A program made the translations under genes and the position numbers. Positions 36,165-44,154 of a DNA stretch of 64,000 nt are shown piece after piece. A model generated the notes under the pieces. That model did not search any database, had not been told where the DNA came from, and saw only the letters and a program-made list of their open reading frames with translations. This stretch comes from Catenuloplanes atrovinosus (lineage in GTDB: Bacteria > Actinomycetota > Actinomycetes > Mycobacteriales > Micromonosporaceae): the NCBI RefSeq assembly GCF_031458235.1, contig NZ_JAVDYB010000001.1, positions 4,609,001 to 4,673,000 of the forward strand, given 5' to 3'. Position 1 is the first letter of the stretch; the number at the start of each line of letters is the position of its first letter.

Positions 36165-37424
36165 CTAATCGACCTCGGGGTTTTGGCCGCGGCCCGCGCG
36201 CTCTTCCACCATGCGCAGCCCCATGCCGACGAGGTCATCCACGACAGCTTTAACCTGCGGATGGTGCTTACGGGTGTTGTGTACGTAGAAGTTGAACGTG
36301 GTGCTCACGTTCTTGTGGCCCGCGATCGTACGAAGCGCGATCAGATTAACTCCTTCCGACGCCAGCCACGTCAGCAACGAGTGACGAAACCCGTACATCG
36401 TCATCCGCTTCTTCAGCCCTTTACGCTCCGCCATGTCACGAATCTTGACCCAGCGGTCCTCGTAGAACGTCTCGTACACCCACGGACCGCCGCGCGGCGC
36501 CGTGAAGACGAACGCATCCGGAGCCCTTCCCTCACACCGGGCCCTGAGCATCTCCAGGACCGGTGCCGGCACCGGGATTTCCCGGTAGCCGTCCTCCGTC
36601 TTCGGCTTCAGCACGAGAACCCACCGGAAGTGCTCGCGGCGCATCACCTGCTGGATGCTGACAGTCCCGCGGTCGAAGTTCACCGATCTCACCGGTACAG
36701 CGGTCGCTTCACCCCACCGCATCCCCGTGGACAACAGCATGACCATCAGGTCGGCCGCCTCCGGATCGACCTCGTAGGCGGCCTCAATCACTACCCGAGC
36801 CTCTGAACGATCCTCCACAATCTCCCTCGGTGCACGCACCTTCTCCGGAAGTTGCAGACCCTTCAGAGGGTTGTAGGACCGCAGAGGCGGCTCATCATCC
36901 TCACCAGCGAGGCACGCCGCATCGAAAATCGGCGAGACCGACTCACCTCGAATGTTCTGAATCGTCTTCGGGGACAGCTTGCCGATCAGCCCGTCCTGCC
37001 AGCGCCGCATCTCGCCACGAGTGATCGCGGCGATGGGCCGATCACCTATCACCGGGAACACGTGCGTGACGAGACGTTCCAGATACTTCCGCTTCGTCTC
37101 ACGATTGGGCCGCACGAGCCTGTCGATGTAGCCACGCGCGTACTCCTCGAAGGTGATCGCCGGCGGCGCCTCCTCAGCGGCATCGCCCGCGTTCACCAAC
37201 TGCACAGTCGCCGCAAGGTAACCGAAGCCGCGCGCAACGAGCACCTCGTCGGGAGGCATCGTCTGCCCGTAAGCATCTATCAGGGCTTTGAAGGTCTTGG
37301 CCTCAGCATGGGAGTCGAAGGTCCTTCCGTCCCATTCACCGGCCCGGGTACCACCTGTGCGCCACTTCACCCGGTACCGGGTGATCTTTCCGTTCCGCGT
37401 CTTCCGCGGTTCGATCGTCGCCAT
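36165..37424 (-). CDS. Tyrosine site-specific recombinase (integrase)
   Basis: 419 residues. It has an N-terminal AP2-like/arm-binding region, a core-binding domain (about 95-200) and a catalytic domain with the Arg box (STGMRWGEA), Lys (TEDGYREIP region), the box II Arg-His (MYGFRHSLL), the His (IAGHKNV) and the tyrosine nucleophile (TTFNFYVH). The first box II position, usually His (HxxR), is Tyr here. It resembles integrases of actinomycete integrative elements. It starts 196 bp from an intact tRNA-Leu gene and 1.2 kb from a tRNA-Arg remnant. No replication or transfer genes remain. Confidence 0.92.
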   Translation of the reverse strand: MATIEPRKTRNGKITRYRVKWRTGGTRAGEWDGRTFDSHAEAKTFKALIDAYGQTMPPDEVLVARGFGYLAATVQLVNAGDAAEEAPPAITFEEYARGYIDRLVRPNRETKRKYLERLVTHVFPVIGDRPIAAITRGEMRRWQDGLIGKLSPKTIQNIRGESVSPIFDAACLAGEDDEPPLRSYNPLKGLQLPEKVRAPREIVEDRSEARVVIEAAYEVDPEAADLMVMLLSTGMRWGEATAVPVRSVNFDRGTVSIQQVMRREHFRWVLVLKPKTEDGYREIPVPAPVLEMLRARCEGRAPDAFVFTAPRGGPWVYETFYEDRWVKIRDMAERKGLKKRMTMYGFRHSLLTWLASEGVNLIALRTIAGHKNVSTTFNFYVHNTRKHHPQVKAVVDDLVGMGLRMVEERAGRGQNPEVD

Positions 37425-37619
37425 GCCAGCTTCCCTGCACTCATGGCGGCAACCCGGCTCAGAACTCAGTCACGCACCATCCGGCACTGCCCACGTGTGG
37501 CACTGCCTGAAGGCCCGTGTTCCCACCGTGTTCCCATGGGAGGAAGACGAAGCTCTGAACGAGAAAGCCGCCGACCATAAACTGCTGGTCAGCGGCTTGA
37601 GAAGTTCGTTTAGAACAAG

Positions 37620-37703
37620 TGTCCGAGGGGGGACTTGAACCCCCACGCCCTATACGGGCACTAGCACCTCAAGCTAGCGCGTCTGCCATTCCGCCACCCG
37701 GAC
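37620..37703 (-). tRNA. tRNA-Leu(GAG)
   Basis: 84 nt including the discriminator A. On the minus strand it has the acceptor pair GTCCGGG/CTCGGAC (one G-U), the D-arm region GGCGGAATGGCAGAC, an anticodon stem GCTAG/CTAGT-type with loop CTTGAGG (anticodon GAG), a long class II variable arm (TGCCCGTATAGGGCGT) and the T-arm GGGGGTTCAAGTCCCCC. CCA is not encoded. It lies between the integrase and the cell-wall genes and is a plausible primary attachment site. Confidence 0.95.
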
Positions 37704-37966
37704 TTGCACTACGACCGCCATCGCACGAGGCGGTTTCCCGTCTCGTGCTGTCAGCGCCGCACAGGAGAGAACTCTACACGGCCCATGGCCGGGCCCTCAC
37801 CGGGGGCCGCCGGTTGCAGGCCATCACTCCAGGTAATCGCCGAACGGGCGGTGGCGGGGTGGGTGTCGCGGTGCTCTGATAGCACGGTAGGGAATGCTTG
37901 GGCGCCGACACCGCCGAAACACAGGGGCGGCTCGCTTTATGACACAGGGACCGGACGGCAGGGTTT

Positions 37967-38938
37967 ATGTCACAGACAACGACTGACACGTGGCAGAAAG
38001 TAACGGACGAGGAGGCGTGGGACCGGCGGCTGTTCGCGCAGCCGCGGGACGGGCATTTCCTGCAGAGCAGCCACTGGGCCGCCTTCCAGCGCGCGAACGG
38101 GCGCGAGGTGTACTTCGGCAGCGGTGAGGGCTGGCAGGCCATGACGATCGTGGAGCGCGCCGGTGACGCCTGCCGCCTGTTCTGCCCGTACGGGCCGGTC
38201 GCGGACGATCTGACCGCGCTGGAGCGGGCGGTCGACGCGCTCCAGGCGCTGGGCCGGGAGGAGGGCGCGGGCTTCATCCGGGTGGAGCCGTGGGCGCCGG
38301 TGACCGGTGAGGAGCTGGCGAAGCTGGGTCACATCCCGGCGAAGCGGAACATGCACCCGGGGCTGACCTGGGTGCAGGATCTGCAGGGGAAGTCCCGCGA
38401 CGAGCTGGTGCTGGAGTTCGCGCCGAATGTGCGCAACCGCTGGCGTAACGCGTACAAGAAAGACATCTCGGTCGTTTCAAGCACGAACCTGGACGATGTC
38501 GAGATTCTCCTTCAGATGCTCCACGACGTGTCGAATCACACGGGCATGATCCCGCATCACGACGACTACTACCGGCGTCAGGCCAAGGCGCTGATCGACC
38601 GTGACGCGGCGACGCTCTACGTCACCCGGCAGGGTGAGCAGCCGATCGCGGCCGCGATCGTCTACGAGAGCCCGACCACCCGGTACTACGCGCACTCCGG
38701 AAGTCTGCTGGAAGCCCGGAAACTGCACTCCGGCACCGTCATGCTGGCCACGATGGTGCTCGACGCGCAGGAGCGGGGCCAGCGGGTCTTCGACTTCTTC
38801 GGCGCGGCACCCAAGGACGAGCCGGATCACCCGTGGGCCGGGTTCACCGAGTTCAAGCAGTCGTTCGGCGGCCGCTACCAGCAGTTCTCCGGCACCTGGG
38901 AGATGCCGTGCCTCGGTCCGACCCCGGGTCAGCAGTGA
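37967..38938 (+). CDS. FemAB/FemX-family peptidoglycan bridge aminoacyltransferase
   Basis: 323 residues, GNAT-like double-domain FemABX protein (FLQSSHWAAFQRANGRE, ARNxRNRWRNAYKK-type block, YAHSGSLLEARKL, FDFFGAAPKDEPDHPWAGF, FKQSFGGR). Members transfer an amino acid from aminoacyl-tRNA to the side-chain amine of the peptidoglycan stem peptide. It is 14 bp before a MurE-like ligase, so the two probably act on the same precursor. It is preceded by a 260-bp gap from tRNA-Leu with no gene. Confidence 0.93.
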   Translation: MSQTTTDTWQKVTDEEAWDRRLFAQPRDGHFLQSSHWAAFQRANGREVYFGSGEGWQAMTIVERAGDACRLFCPYGPVADDLTALERAVDALQALGREEGAGFIRVEPWAPVTGEELAKLGHIPAKRNMHPGLTWVQDLQGKSRDELVLEFAPNVRNRWRNAYKKDISVVSSTNLDDVEILLQMLHDVSNHTGMIPHHDDYYRRQAKALIDRDAATLYVTRQGEQPIAAAIVYESPTTRYYAHSGSLLEARKLHSGTVMLATMVLDAQERGQRVFDFFGAAPKDEPDHPWAGFTEFKQSFGGRYQQFSGTWEMPCLGPTPGQQ

Positions 38939-38952
38939 CAGGGAGAACGACG

Positions 38953-40443
38953 GTGCATCTGAACGAGGTTCTCGCGGAAGTGCCCTCCGCCACGCTGGTG
39001 CAGGGCGACGCCACGCGCGAGGTGTCCGGGATAACCCACGACTCGCGGCGGGTCTCCCCCGGCGACCTGTTCGTGGCGATCTCCGGCGCCAACCACGACG
39101 CGCGCGGGTTCGTACGGCAGGCGCTGGAGCGCGGCGCGGCCGGCGTGGTCACCGAGGCGCCGGTCGAGCTGCCCGGCGACGCCGCGGTGGTGCGGGTGCC
39201 GTCCGCGCGGGCGGCGCTGGCCGACCTGGCGGTCGCGGTCTACCAGCATCCGGGCGACCAGATGAAGATGGTCGGCGTCACCGGCACGGACGGCAAGACC
39301 ACCACGTCGCACCTGATCCACGCGGCGCTGGAGCAGAGCGGCATGCGGACCGGCCGGCTCACCACCGTGGGCATGACCACCGGCGGCGGCAACCCGCCGG
39401 TCTACTACGGGTTCACCACGCCCGAGGCCGGCGAGTTGCAGCGCATGCTGGCGCAGATGGTCGCGGACGGCTGCCAGGCCGCGGTGACCGAGGTCAGCTC
39501 GCACGCGCTGCAGCTGGACCGGGTGCGCGGCGTGCCGTTCTCCGCCGCGGTGTTCACCAACCTGACGCCGGAGCACCTGGACTTCCACGGCACGATGGAG
39601 AACTACGCGAAGGCCAAGGCGCACCTGTTCGCGATGGCGGCGATGCGCGGGCCGGACTCGTTCGGCGTGGTCAACGCGGACGACCCGTGGTGGAAGCTGA
39701 TCGCCAGCGGGGGCCCGGACACGCTCTACACGTACGGCCTCGAGACCAAGGGTCTTGATCTTTGGGCCGAGAACCTGCGTGTGGACGGTGACCGATCGCG
39801 GTTCACCATGTTCACCCCCTGGGGCCGCCGCGAGATGATCTCGGCGATGCCCGGGAAGATGAACGTGATGAACTGGCTGGCCGCGACCGCCACCACGGTC
39901 GGCCTGGGCGGCGAGCTCGACGCGGTCGTCGCCGCCGCCGAGTACGCGACCGTCGAGGGCCGCATGCAGACCGTCGCCGCCGGCCAGCCGTTCGACGTGT
40001 TCGTCGACTTCGCGCACACCCCGCACGCGCTGGAGACCGTGCTGCGCACGCTGCGTGCGCAGACCGAGGGCCGGCTGATGGTGCTGTTCGGCCACGCCGG
40101 CGGCCGCGACGCCGGCAACCGCCGCCCGATGGGCCGGATCACCGCGACGCTGGCCGACGTGGTCATGGTGACCTCCGACAACCCGGCCCACGAGGACCCG
40201 GCCGCGATCTCCGCCGAGATCGTCGCCGGCACCCGCGAGGCGGAGTCCGGCACCGCCGACGTCCGCGTCGTCCTCGACCGCGCCGACGCGCTGCGCGAGC
40301 TGCTGGCCGACGCCAAGCCCGGCGACACCGTGCTGCTGGCCGGCAAGGGCCACGAGGAGTACCAGGCCCTCGCCACCGGCAACATCGACTGGAACGACGC
40401 CCGCGAGGCCCGCCGCACCCTCGCCGACCTCGGCTGGTCCTGA
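38953..40443 (+). CDS. MurE-like UDP-MurNAc-tripeptide ligase with DNPA motif
   Basis: 496 residues with the three Mur-ligase domains: N-terminal (HDSRRVSPGDLFVAISG), ATP-binding P-loop domain (GVTGTDGKTTTSHLI, carbamylated-Lys region, EVSSHALQL, FTNLTPEHLDFHG) and C-terminal domain (FGHAGGRD, MVTSDNPAHEDP, AGKGHEEYQ). In MurE the four residues DNPR mark meso-diaminopimelate specificity and DNPA marks L-lysine-type enzymes such as that of Staphylococcus. Here it is DNPA, which is unexpected in an actinomycete with DAP-type wall. It may be a paralogue of the housekeeping MurE. The GTG at 38953 follows GGGAGAA. Confidence 0.9.
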   Translation: MHLNEVLAEVPSATLVQGDATREVSGITHDSRRVSPGDLFVAISGANHDARGFVRQALERGAAGVVTEAPVELPGDAAVVRVPSARAALADLAVAVYQHPGDQMKMVGVTGTDGKTTTSHLIHAALEQSGMRTGRLTTVGMTTGGGNPPVYYGFTTPEAGELQRMLAQMVADGCQAAVTEVSSHALQLDRVRGVPFSAAVFTNLTPEHLDFHGTMENYAKAKAHLFAMAAMRGPDSFGVVNADDPWWKLIASGGPDTLYTYGLETKGLDLWAENLRVDGDRSRFTMFTPWGRREMISAMPGKMNVMNWLAATATTVGLGGELDAVVAAAEYATVEGRMQTVAAGQPFDVFVDFAHTPHALETVLRTLRAQTEGRLMVLFGHAGGRDAGNRRPMGRITATLADVVMVTSDNPAHEDPAAISAEIVAGTREAESGTADVRVVLDRADALRELLADAKPGDTVLLAGKGHEEYQALATGNIDWNDAREARRTLADLGWS

Positions 40444-40453
40444 CTCCCGACCC

Positions 40454-40482
40454 GGCGGCGGGGAACTTCCGGCCCCGCCGCC
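40454..40482. terminator. Terminator hairpin after murE-like gene
   Basis: GGCGGCGGGG and CCCCGCCGCC form a perfect 10-bp stem with a 9-base loop, starting 11 bp after the stop codon. Confidence 0.75.
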
Positions 40483-40873
40483 CTCGGGCTTCGACGATCC
40501 AGAACCGATTCTCCCGCTTCCGGCGGGTCGTCTTCCGCACGCTCCCGCGGGCAAACCGCGCGGCGGCCTCCGACTCCGCTGGCGCTCCGCTCCGGTCGCC
40601 GCGGCGCAGCCGGGTCCGTGGCCGCACGACCACGCGGCCTCCGCGGTGGTCCGGTGTTCCGCGCGGCTCCCCCTTCGCGTCCGCGGGCCGCAGGCCGGCC
40701 GAGCACGTGTCTGCCAGCGCCGGCGGGCAACGGCTCCGGCGGGAAGACGGGGCCAACTGGGAGCGGTCTCCCGCGAGCGCGTGATGACCGGAACGTCCGC
40801 CGTGGTCGCCCACGTTTCGCCGGCACCGCCGTCGGGAACCGTCTCCGGAGGCCGAGACGGAGGAGCGGCGGGT
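40483..40873. other. Gap with no supportable gene
   Basis: About 390 bp of very high GC with many Arg/Pro-rich open frames on both strands but no family features. The last 100 bp contain the leader of the small membrane protein. An ATG at 40785, in the same frame, could extend that protein upstream. Confidence 0.4.
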
Positions 40874-41077
40874 ATGCGCGAAGGTCCCTACGGCAAGCGG
40901 GCGATGTGGGCGCTGGCCGGCGTATGTGTGCTGCTCTCGGTGCCGCTGCTGGCCTACGGGATCGTGATGGTCACCGGAGGACGATCGGGCGGCTGGTCGC
41001 TGGTCTGGGTGGCGGTGGCCTGCCTCGGCGTGGTCGCGATCTTCGGTCCGCTCGCCCGTCGCAGAGGCCGCATGTAG
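40874..41077 (+). CDS. Small two-helix membrane protein
   Basis: 67 residues with two clear hydrophobic segments (WALAGVCVLLSVPLLAYGIV and SLVWVAVACLGVVAIFGPLA) separated by a short GGRSGG turn and ending in basic RRRGRM. No family is recognised. The ATG at 40874 has GGAGGAG at about 8-base spacing. It stands alone between the murE-like gene and the convergent membrane nucleosidase gene. Confidence 0.65.
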   Translation: MREGPYGKRAMWALAGVCVLLSVPLLAYGIVMVTGGRSGGWSLVWVAVACLGVVAIFGPLARRRGRM

Positions 41078-41308
41078 CCGCCCGGCGGGACACCCCGGCC
41101 CCCGCGATCTCGACGGCGGCCTCGAGGATTCATGAGGTGCGGCGAGGCCGATCGCCAGCGGGGTCCGCCGGAGGAGCACGTCGACCGGGCTCCCGGCCGG
41201 CGCGTCCGGGAAGGCGCGCCGGATGACCGGGGCGCAGAGCGCCTCCTCATCTCGGCCGGCGCGCGATCGACGTCGTGCGCGAACCCGTGTCAGGCACCGT
41301 CGCCCGGC

Positions 41309-43255
41309 TCAGGATGCCGCGGCCGGTGGGCTGTCGAGCGCGCCGGTGCGGATGGTGTGAACGACGAAACGGGCGGCGTTCTCCGCGGCCGGCCCGCGCT
41401 GCGCATTCCCCCGCCCGTGCCCCCAGTCCGAGATTCCCTTGACCACGATCCAGTCCACTTTGCTCGGCGCCGCCGCCGCGTACACCCCCGCGCCCTCCAT
41501 CTCCCCGCCGTACGCCTCCGGGTCGCTCTCCAGCAGCTGATCGTGGAGATCGCGGGAGTCGACCAGCACGTCCGCGGAGAGCATCGGCCCGAAGTGGACG
41601 GTCGCGCCGGGCCAGTCCACCTCCGCCGCGCGGAACCGGTCGAGCAGCGTCGGCGACGGCGAGACGTGGTCGCCCCGGCGGATCTGCCCGCGGTCGTCGG
41701 CGTCGGTCTGCCGGTAGTAGCCGATCGCCCGCAGCTGCTTGGCGACCAGCACGTCGCCGAGCCGCTGCTCGCCGTCGCCGCCGGGCGGGCCCGGCCGCAG
41801 CCCGTAGCAGATGCCGGTGAGGATGAGGTAGTCCGGATCGAGCCGGCGGATCATCGCCGCGGCCGTGATCGCCGCGCCGCCCGGCCCGATCGCGCCCTGC
41901 TCGCTCTGCACCAGCATCAGCCGGGTGTTCTCCAGCTCGCCCAGGTGGAACACGGTGTGCTGGGCGACGAACTCCCGTTCCGGCTCGGCGCCGTTCTCCG
42001 CGTGCACGGCCGCGAGCACGGCGTCCCGCTCGATCCGGTCCGCCACCATGATCATGACTGGGGTGCGTCCCATCCGGACCTCCCTCTCCTGCCGGTAGTC
42101 GGCGATCTTCGCCTGGCGATAGGCCCGGTACTGCCAGACCGCGCCCACGGTCACGAACACGCCCATCAGCGACATCAGGCTGGTCAGCCACCCGACGGTC
42201 CACGCCTGGTACGTGCCCGGGCTCAGCCCCCACGGGTCGGTGAACAGCAGCCGCTGCGACAGCCAGCGCAACGCCAGCCCGTACGTGTGCGGCCGCTCGT
42301 CGCACCCGGTGCCGCAGGCACGCTGTTCCCAGTCGGCCACGAACGCCGCCTCGATCAGCACGACCAGCGTGACTCCGGTGACGTACCAGAGCAGGAAACT
42401 GCCGGTGTCCGCGACCCGCAGCGCGGGCTCCGGCCCGCGATGGCCCGACATCCGCAGCGTCACGCTCCCCGAAGGCCGCGGCTGTCCCGCCCAGTCCGTG
42501 ACCGCGCGGCGCGCCTCGGCCGTGGTGACGCCGCGGCCGAGGCAGATCAGCGTCTCGGTCACCACCAGGTCGGTGGAGCGGGCGCCGGTGGGCAGCAGCC
42601 GCTGCCGCGCCTCCGCCGTGATCAGCTCCGATAGCCGGGCGGTCGTCCGGCGCAGCAGGTCCCGCGGTGTTCCGGTCGCGCCGGGCCCGTGATGGCACAG
42701 CGTCATCGACCAGTGCTGGTCCGGCATGACCTCGGCGGCGACCTCGTCGGTGGTCCGCGGGCGGGCGAGTTGCCGGACGAACCAGATCGCGGCCGTGATC
42801 ACCAGGCAGATCACCAGCGCCATGATGTGCACCACCGCGAGCAGCACCAGCAGCAGCGCGACGGTCACCGGCCACGGGCCGCCGATCAGTCCCAGCCCGG
42901 CCGCGACGATCAAAAGCAGCAGCGGGGGTACGCCGTACAGCAGCGCGTCCCAGTGCCGCTCGACCAGCCGGATCAGCGCCAGCCGTGCACCGCCGCCCGG
43001 CACCGGCCGGCGCCTGCCACCCGGCGGCTGGAGCAGCGCCAGCGAGTCGGGGCCGCGCCAGACCAGCCGCCCGTCGAGCGCCGCCGCGTACAGCAGCACC
43101 GGCAGCGGCCCACGCCCCCGGACGATGCCGAAGACGCCGCGCGGCCGGACGACGTCGCGCGCCTGCGAGCCGTACTCCGCCTTGGTGATCGATCGCGCTG
43201 CCGCCCGGCACTGCGCGAAGGTCGGCCGATGCGATCCGGTCACCGGTGCCCCCAT
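41309..43255 (-). CDS. Membrane protein with C-terminal purine-nucleosidase (PNP) domain
   Basis: 648 residues. The N-terminal region of about 100 residues has no recognised family. A pair of hydrophobic segments follows (about 110-160), a soluble middle part, then two more membrane segments (about 295-320 and 365-390). Residues about 415-640 form a PNP/MTA-nucleosidase fold: ILTGICYGL, GDVLVAKQL, GEMEGAGVYAA (ribose-binding Glu) and VVKGISDWG (base-binding Asp), so the catalytic site looks intact. PNP-like domains of this type are known as effectors in bacterial conflict and antiphage systems, where they split adenine nucleotides; membrane anchoring is unusual. No sensor gene is clear beside it; a P-loop kinase is divergent from it. 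Confidence 0.8.
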   Translation of the reverse strand: MGAPVTGSHRPTFAQCRAAARSITKAEYGSQARDVVRPRGVFGIVRGRGPLPVLLYAAALDGRLVWRGPDSLALLQPPGGRRRPVPGGGARLALIRLVERHWDALLYGVPPLLLLIVAAGLGLIGGPWPVTVALLLVLLAVVHIMALVICLVITAAIWFVRQLARPRTTDEVAAEVMPDQHWSMTLCHHGPGATGTPRDLLRRTTARLSELITAEARQRLLPTGARSTDLVVTETLICLGRGVTTAEARRAVTDWAGQPRPSGSVTLRMSGHRGPEPALRVADTGSFLLWYVTGVTLVVLIEAAFVADWEQRACGTGCDERPHTYGLALRWLSQRLLFTDPWGLSPGTYQAWTVGWLTSLMSLMGVFVTVGAVWQYRAYRQAKIADYRQEREVRMGRTPVMIMVADRIERDAVLAAVHAENGAEPEREFVAQHTVFHLGELENTRLMLVQSEQGAIGPGGAAITAAAMIRRLDPDYLILTGICYGLRPGPPGGDGEQRLGDVLVAKQLRAIGYYRQTDADDRGQIRRGDHVSPSPTLLDRFRAAEVDWPGATVHFGPMLSADVLVDSRDLHDQLLESDPEAYGGEMEGAGVYAAAAPSKVDWIVVKGISDWGHGRGNAQRGPAAENAARFVVHTIRTGALDSPPAAAS

Positions 43256-43434
43256 CTGTCCGCTCAGGACACTGTGGCAAGCCCGTCACCATGCGCGACA
43301 GCCCGGAACGGGCACGATGGCCGGCCGTTCGGTCCCACCGCTCCGGCCGGCATCCGCCCCTATGGATAGATAATCAGCCCGGGCCTGCGAGAACAAGACT
43401 TGATCTCACGGTCACCCGGGACCACGCTGACACC

Positions 43435-44097
43435 ATGCCTTGGGACCCCTTCACGACACTGCGGCGCGCACTCTGGATCGGCGGCGGCCAGTGGGCCGGA
43501 AAGACCACGGTCGCCGGAATCATCGCCGAGCGGTACGGGCTGACCCACTACCACTACGACTACCACGACGCCCGCGGGCACCTGGACCGCCGCACGGCCG
43601 AGCGACTGCGCCGCGGGGAGACGGTCGTGGAGCCGGACGCGGAGAGCGTCTGGATCCGGCCGACGGTCGAGCAGGCGGTCGCCGAGGCGCTGGCCACCTT
43701 CGCCGAACGCTTCGCCTACGTCCAGGACGACCTGCGCGCCCTCGTCTCACCACATCCGATCATCGCGGACGGCTGGGGCCTCCGGCCCCACCTCGTCGCG
43801 CCGCTGATGCCGTCGCCGCGGCACATGGTCGTCATGGTGCCCACCGAGGAGTTCCGGCAGCGCCAGCTCCGTGAGCTGCACCGCTCGAACACGCCTCCGC
43901 CCGGCGTCAGCGACCCCGGCCTCGCCCAGCGCAACCGGATCGCCCGCGACCGGATACTCGCCGAGGACGCCGCCCGCAACGCCCGGCGACTCGGCATCCG
44001 GGTCATCGAGATCGACGGTTCTCGTGACGTGCACGCCGTGGCGGATGTGGTGGCCGAGCATTTCCACGGACTCCTACCATCGGTTGCCCTCCGGTAA
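43435..44097 (+). CDS. P-loop kinase-like ATPase
   Basis: 220 residues with Walker A GGGQWAGKTT near the N-terminus, a YHYDYHD segment at the usual substrate-binding position, and an RxxR-type lid (QRNRIARDRILAED). The pattern is of small nucleotide or aminoglycoside-like kinases (AAA_33/CPT-like). The substrate cannot be named. It is divergent from the membrane-PNP gene across 179 bp. The ATG at 43435 gives a normal short lead into the P-loop, though no strong ribosome site is seen. Confidence 0.75.
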   Translation: MPWDPFTTLRRALWIGGGQWAGKTTVAGIIAERYGLTHYHYDYHDARGHLDRRTAERLRRGETVVEPDAESVWIRPTVEQAVAEALATFAERFAYVQDDLRALVSPHPIIADGWGLRPHLVAPLMPSPRHMVVMVPTEEFRQRQLRELHRSNTPPPGVSDPGLAQRNRIARDRILAEDAARNARRLGIRVIEIDGSRDVHAVADVVAEHFHGLLPSVALR

Positions 44098-44107
44098 CAA
44101 ATCGTCA

Positions 44108-44137
44108 AGCCCGCCCCGCACGATCGCGGGACGGGCT
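44108..44137. terminator. Bidirectional terminator
   Basis: A 12-bp stem with one mismatch (AGCCCGCCCCGC / GCGGGACGGGCT) and a 6-base loop lies in the convergent gap between the kinase and the PIG-L gene. Confidence 0.65.
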
Positions 44138-44154
44138 CGCCGGTGCCGGCCCCG

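Noticed and set aside
38929-40554. 541-codon minus-strand frame opposite the murE-like gene
   Set aside because: No motif; the plus strand has all Mur-ligase motifs in order.
40646-40873. Upstream extension of the small membrane protein
   Set aside because: The extension is Arg-rich and lacks conserved features, while an internal ATG has a good ribosome site. An ATG at 40785 remains possible.
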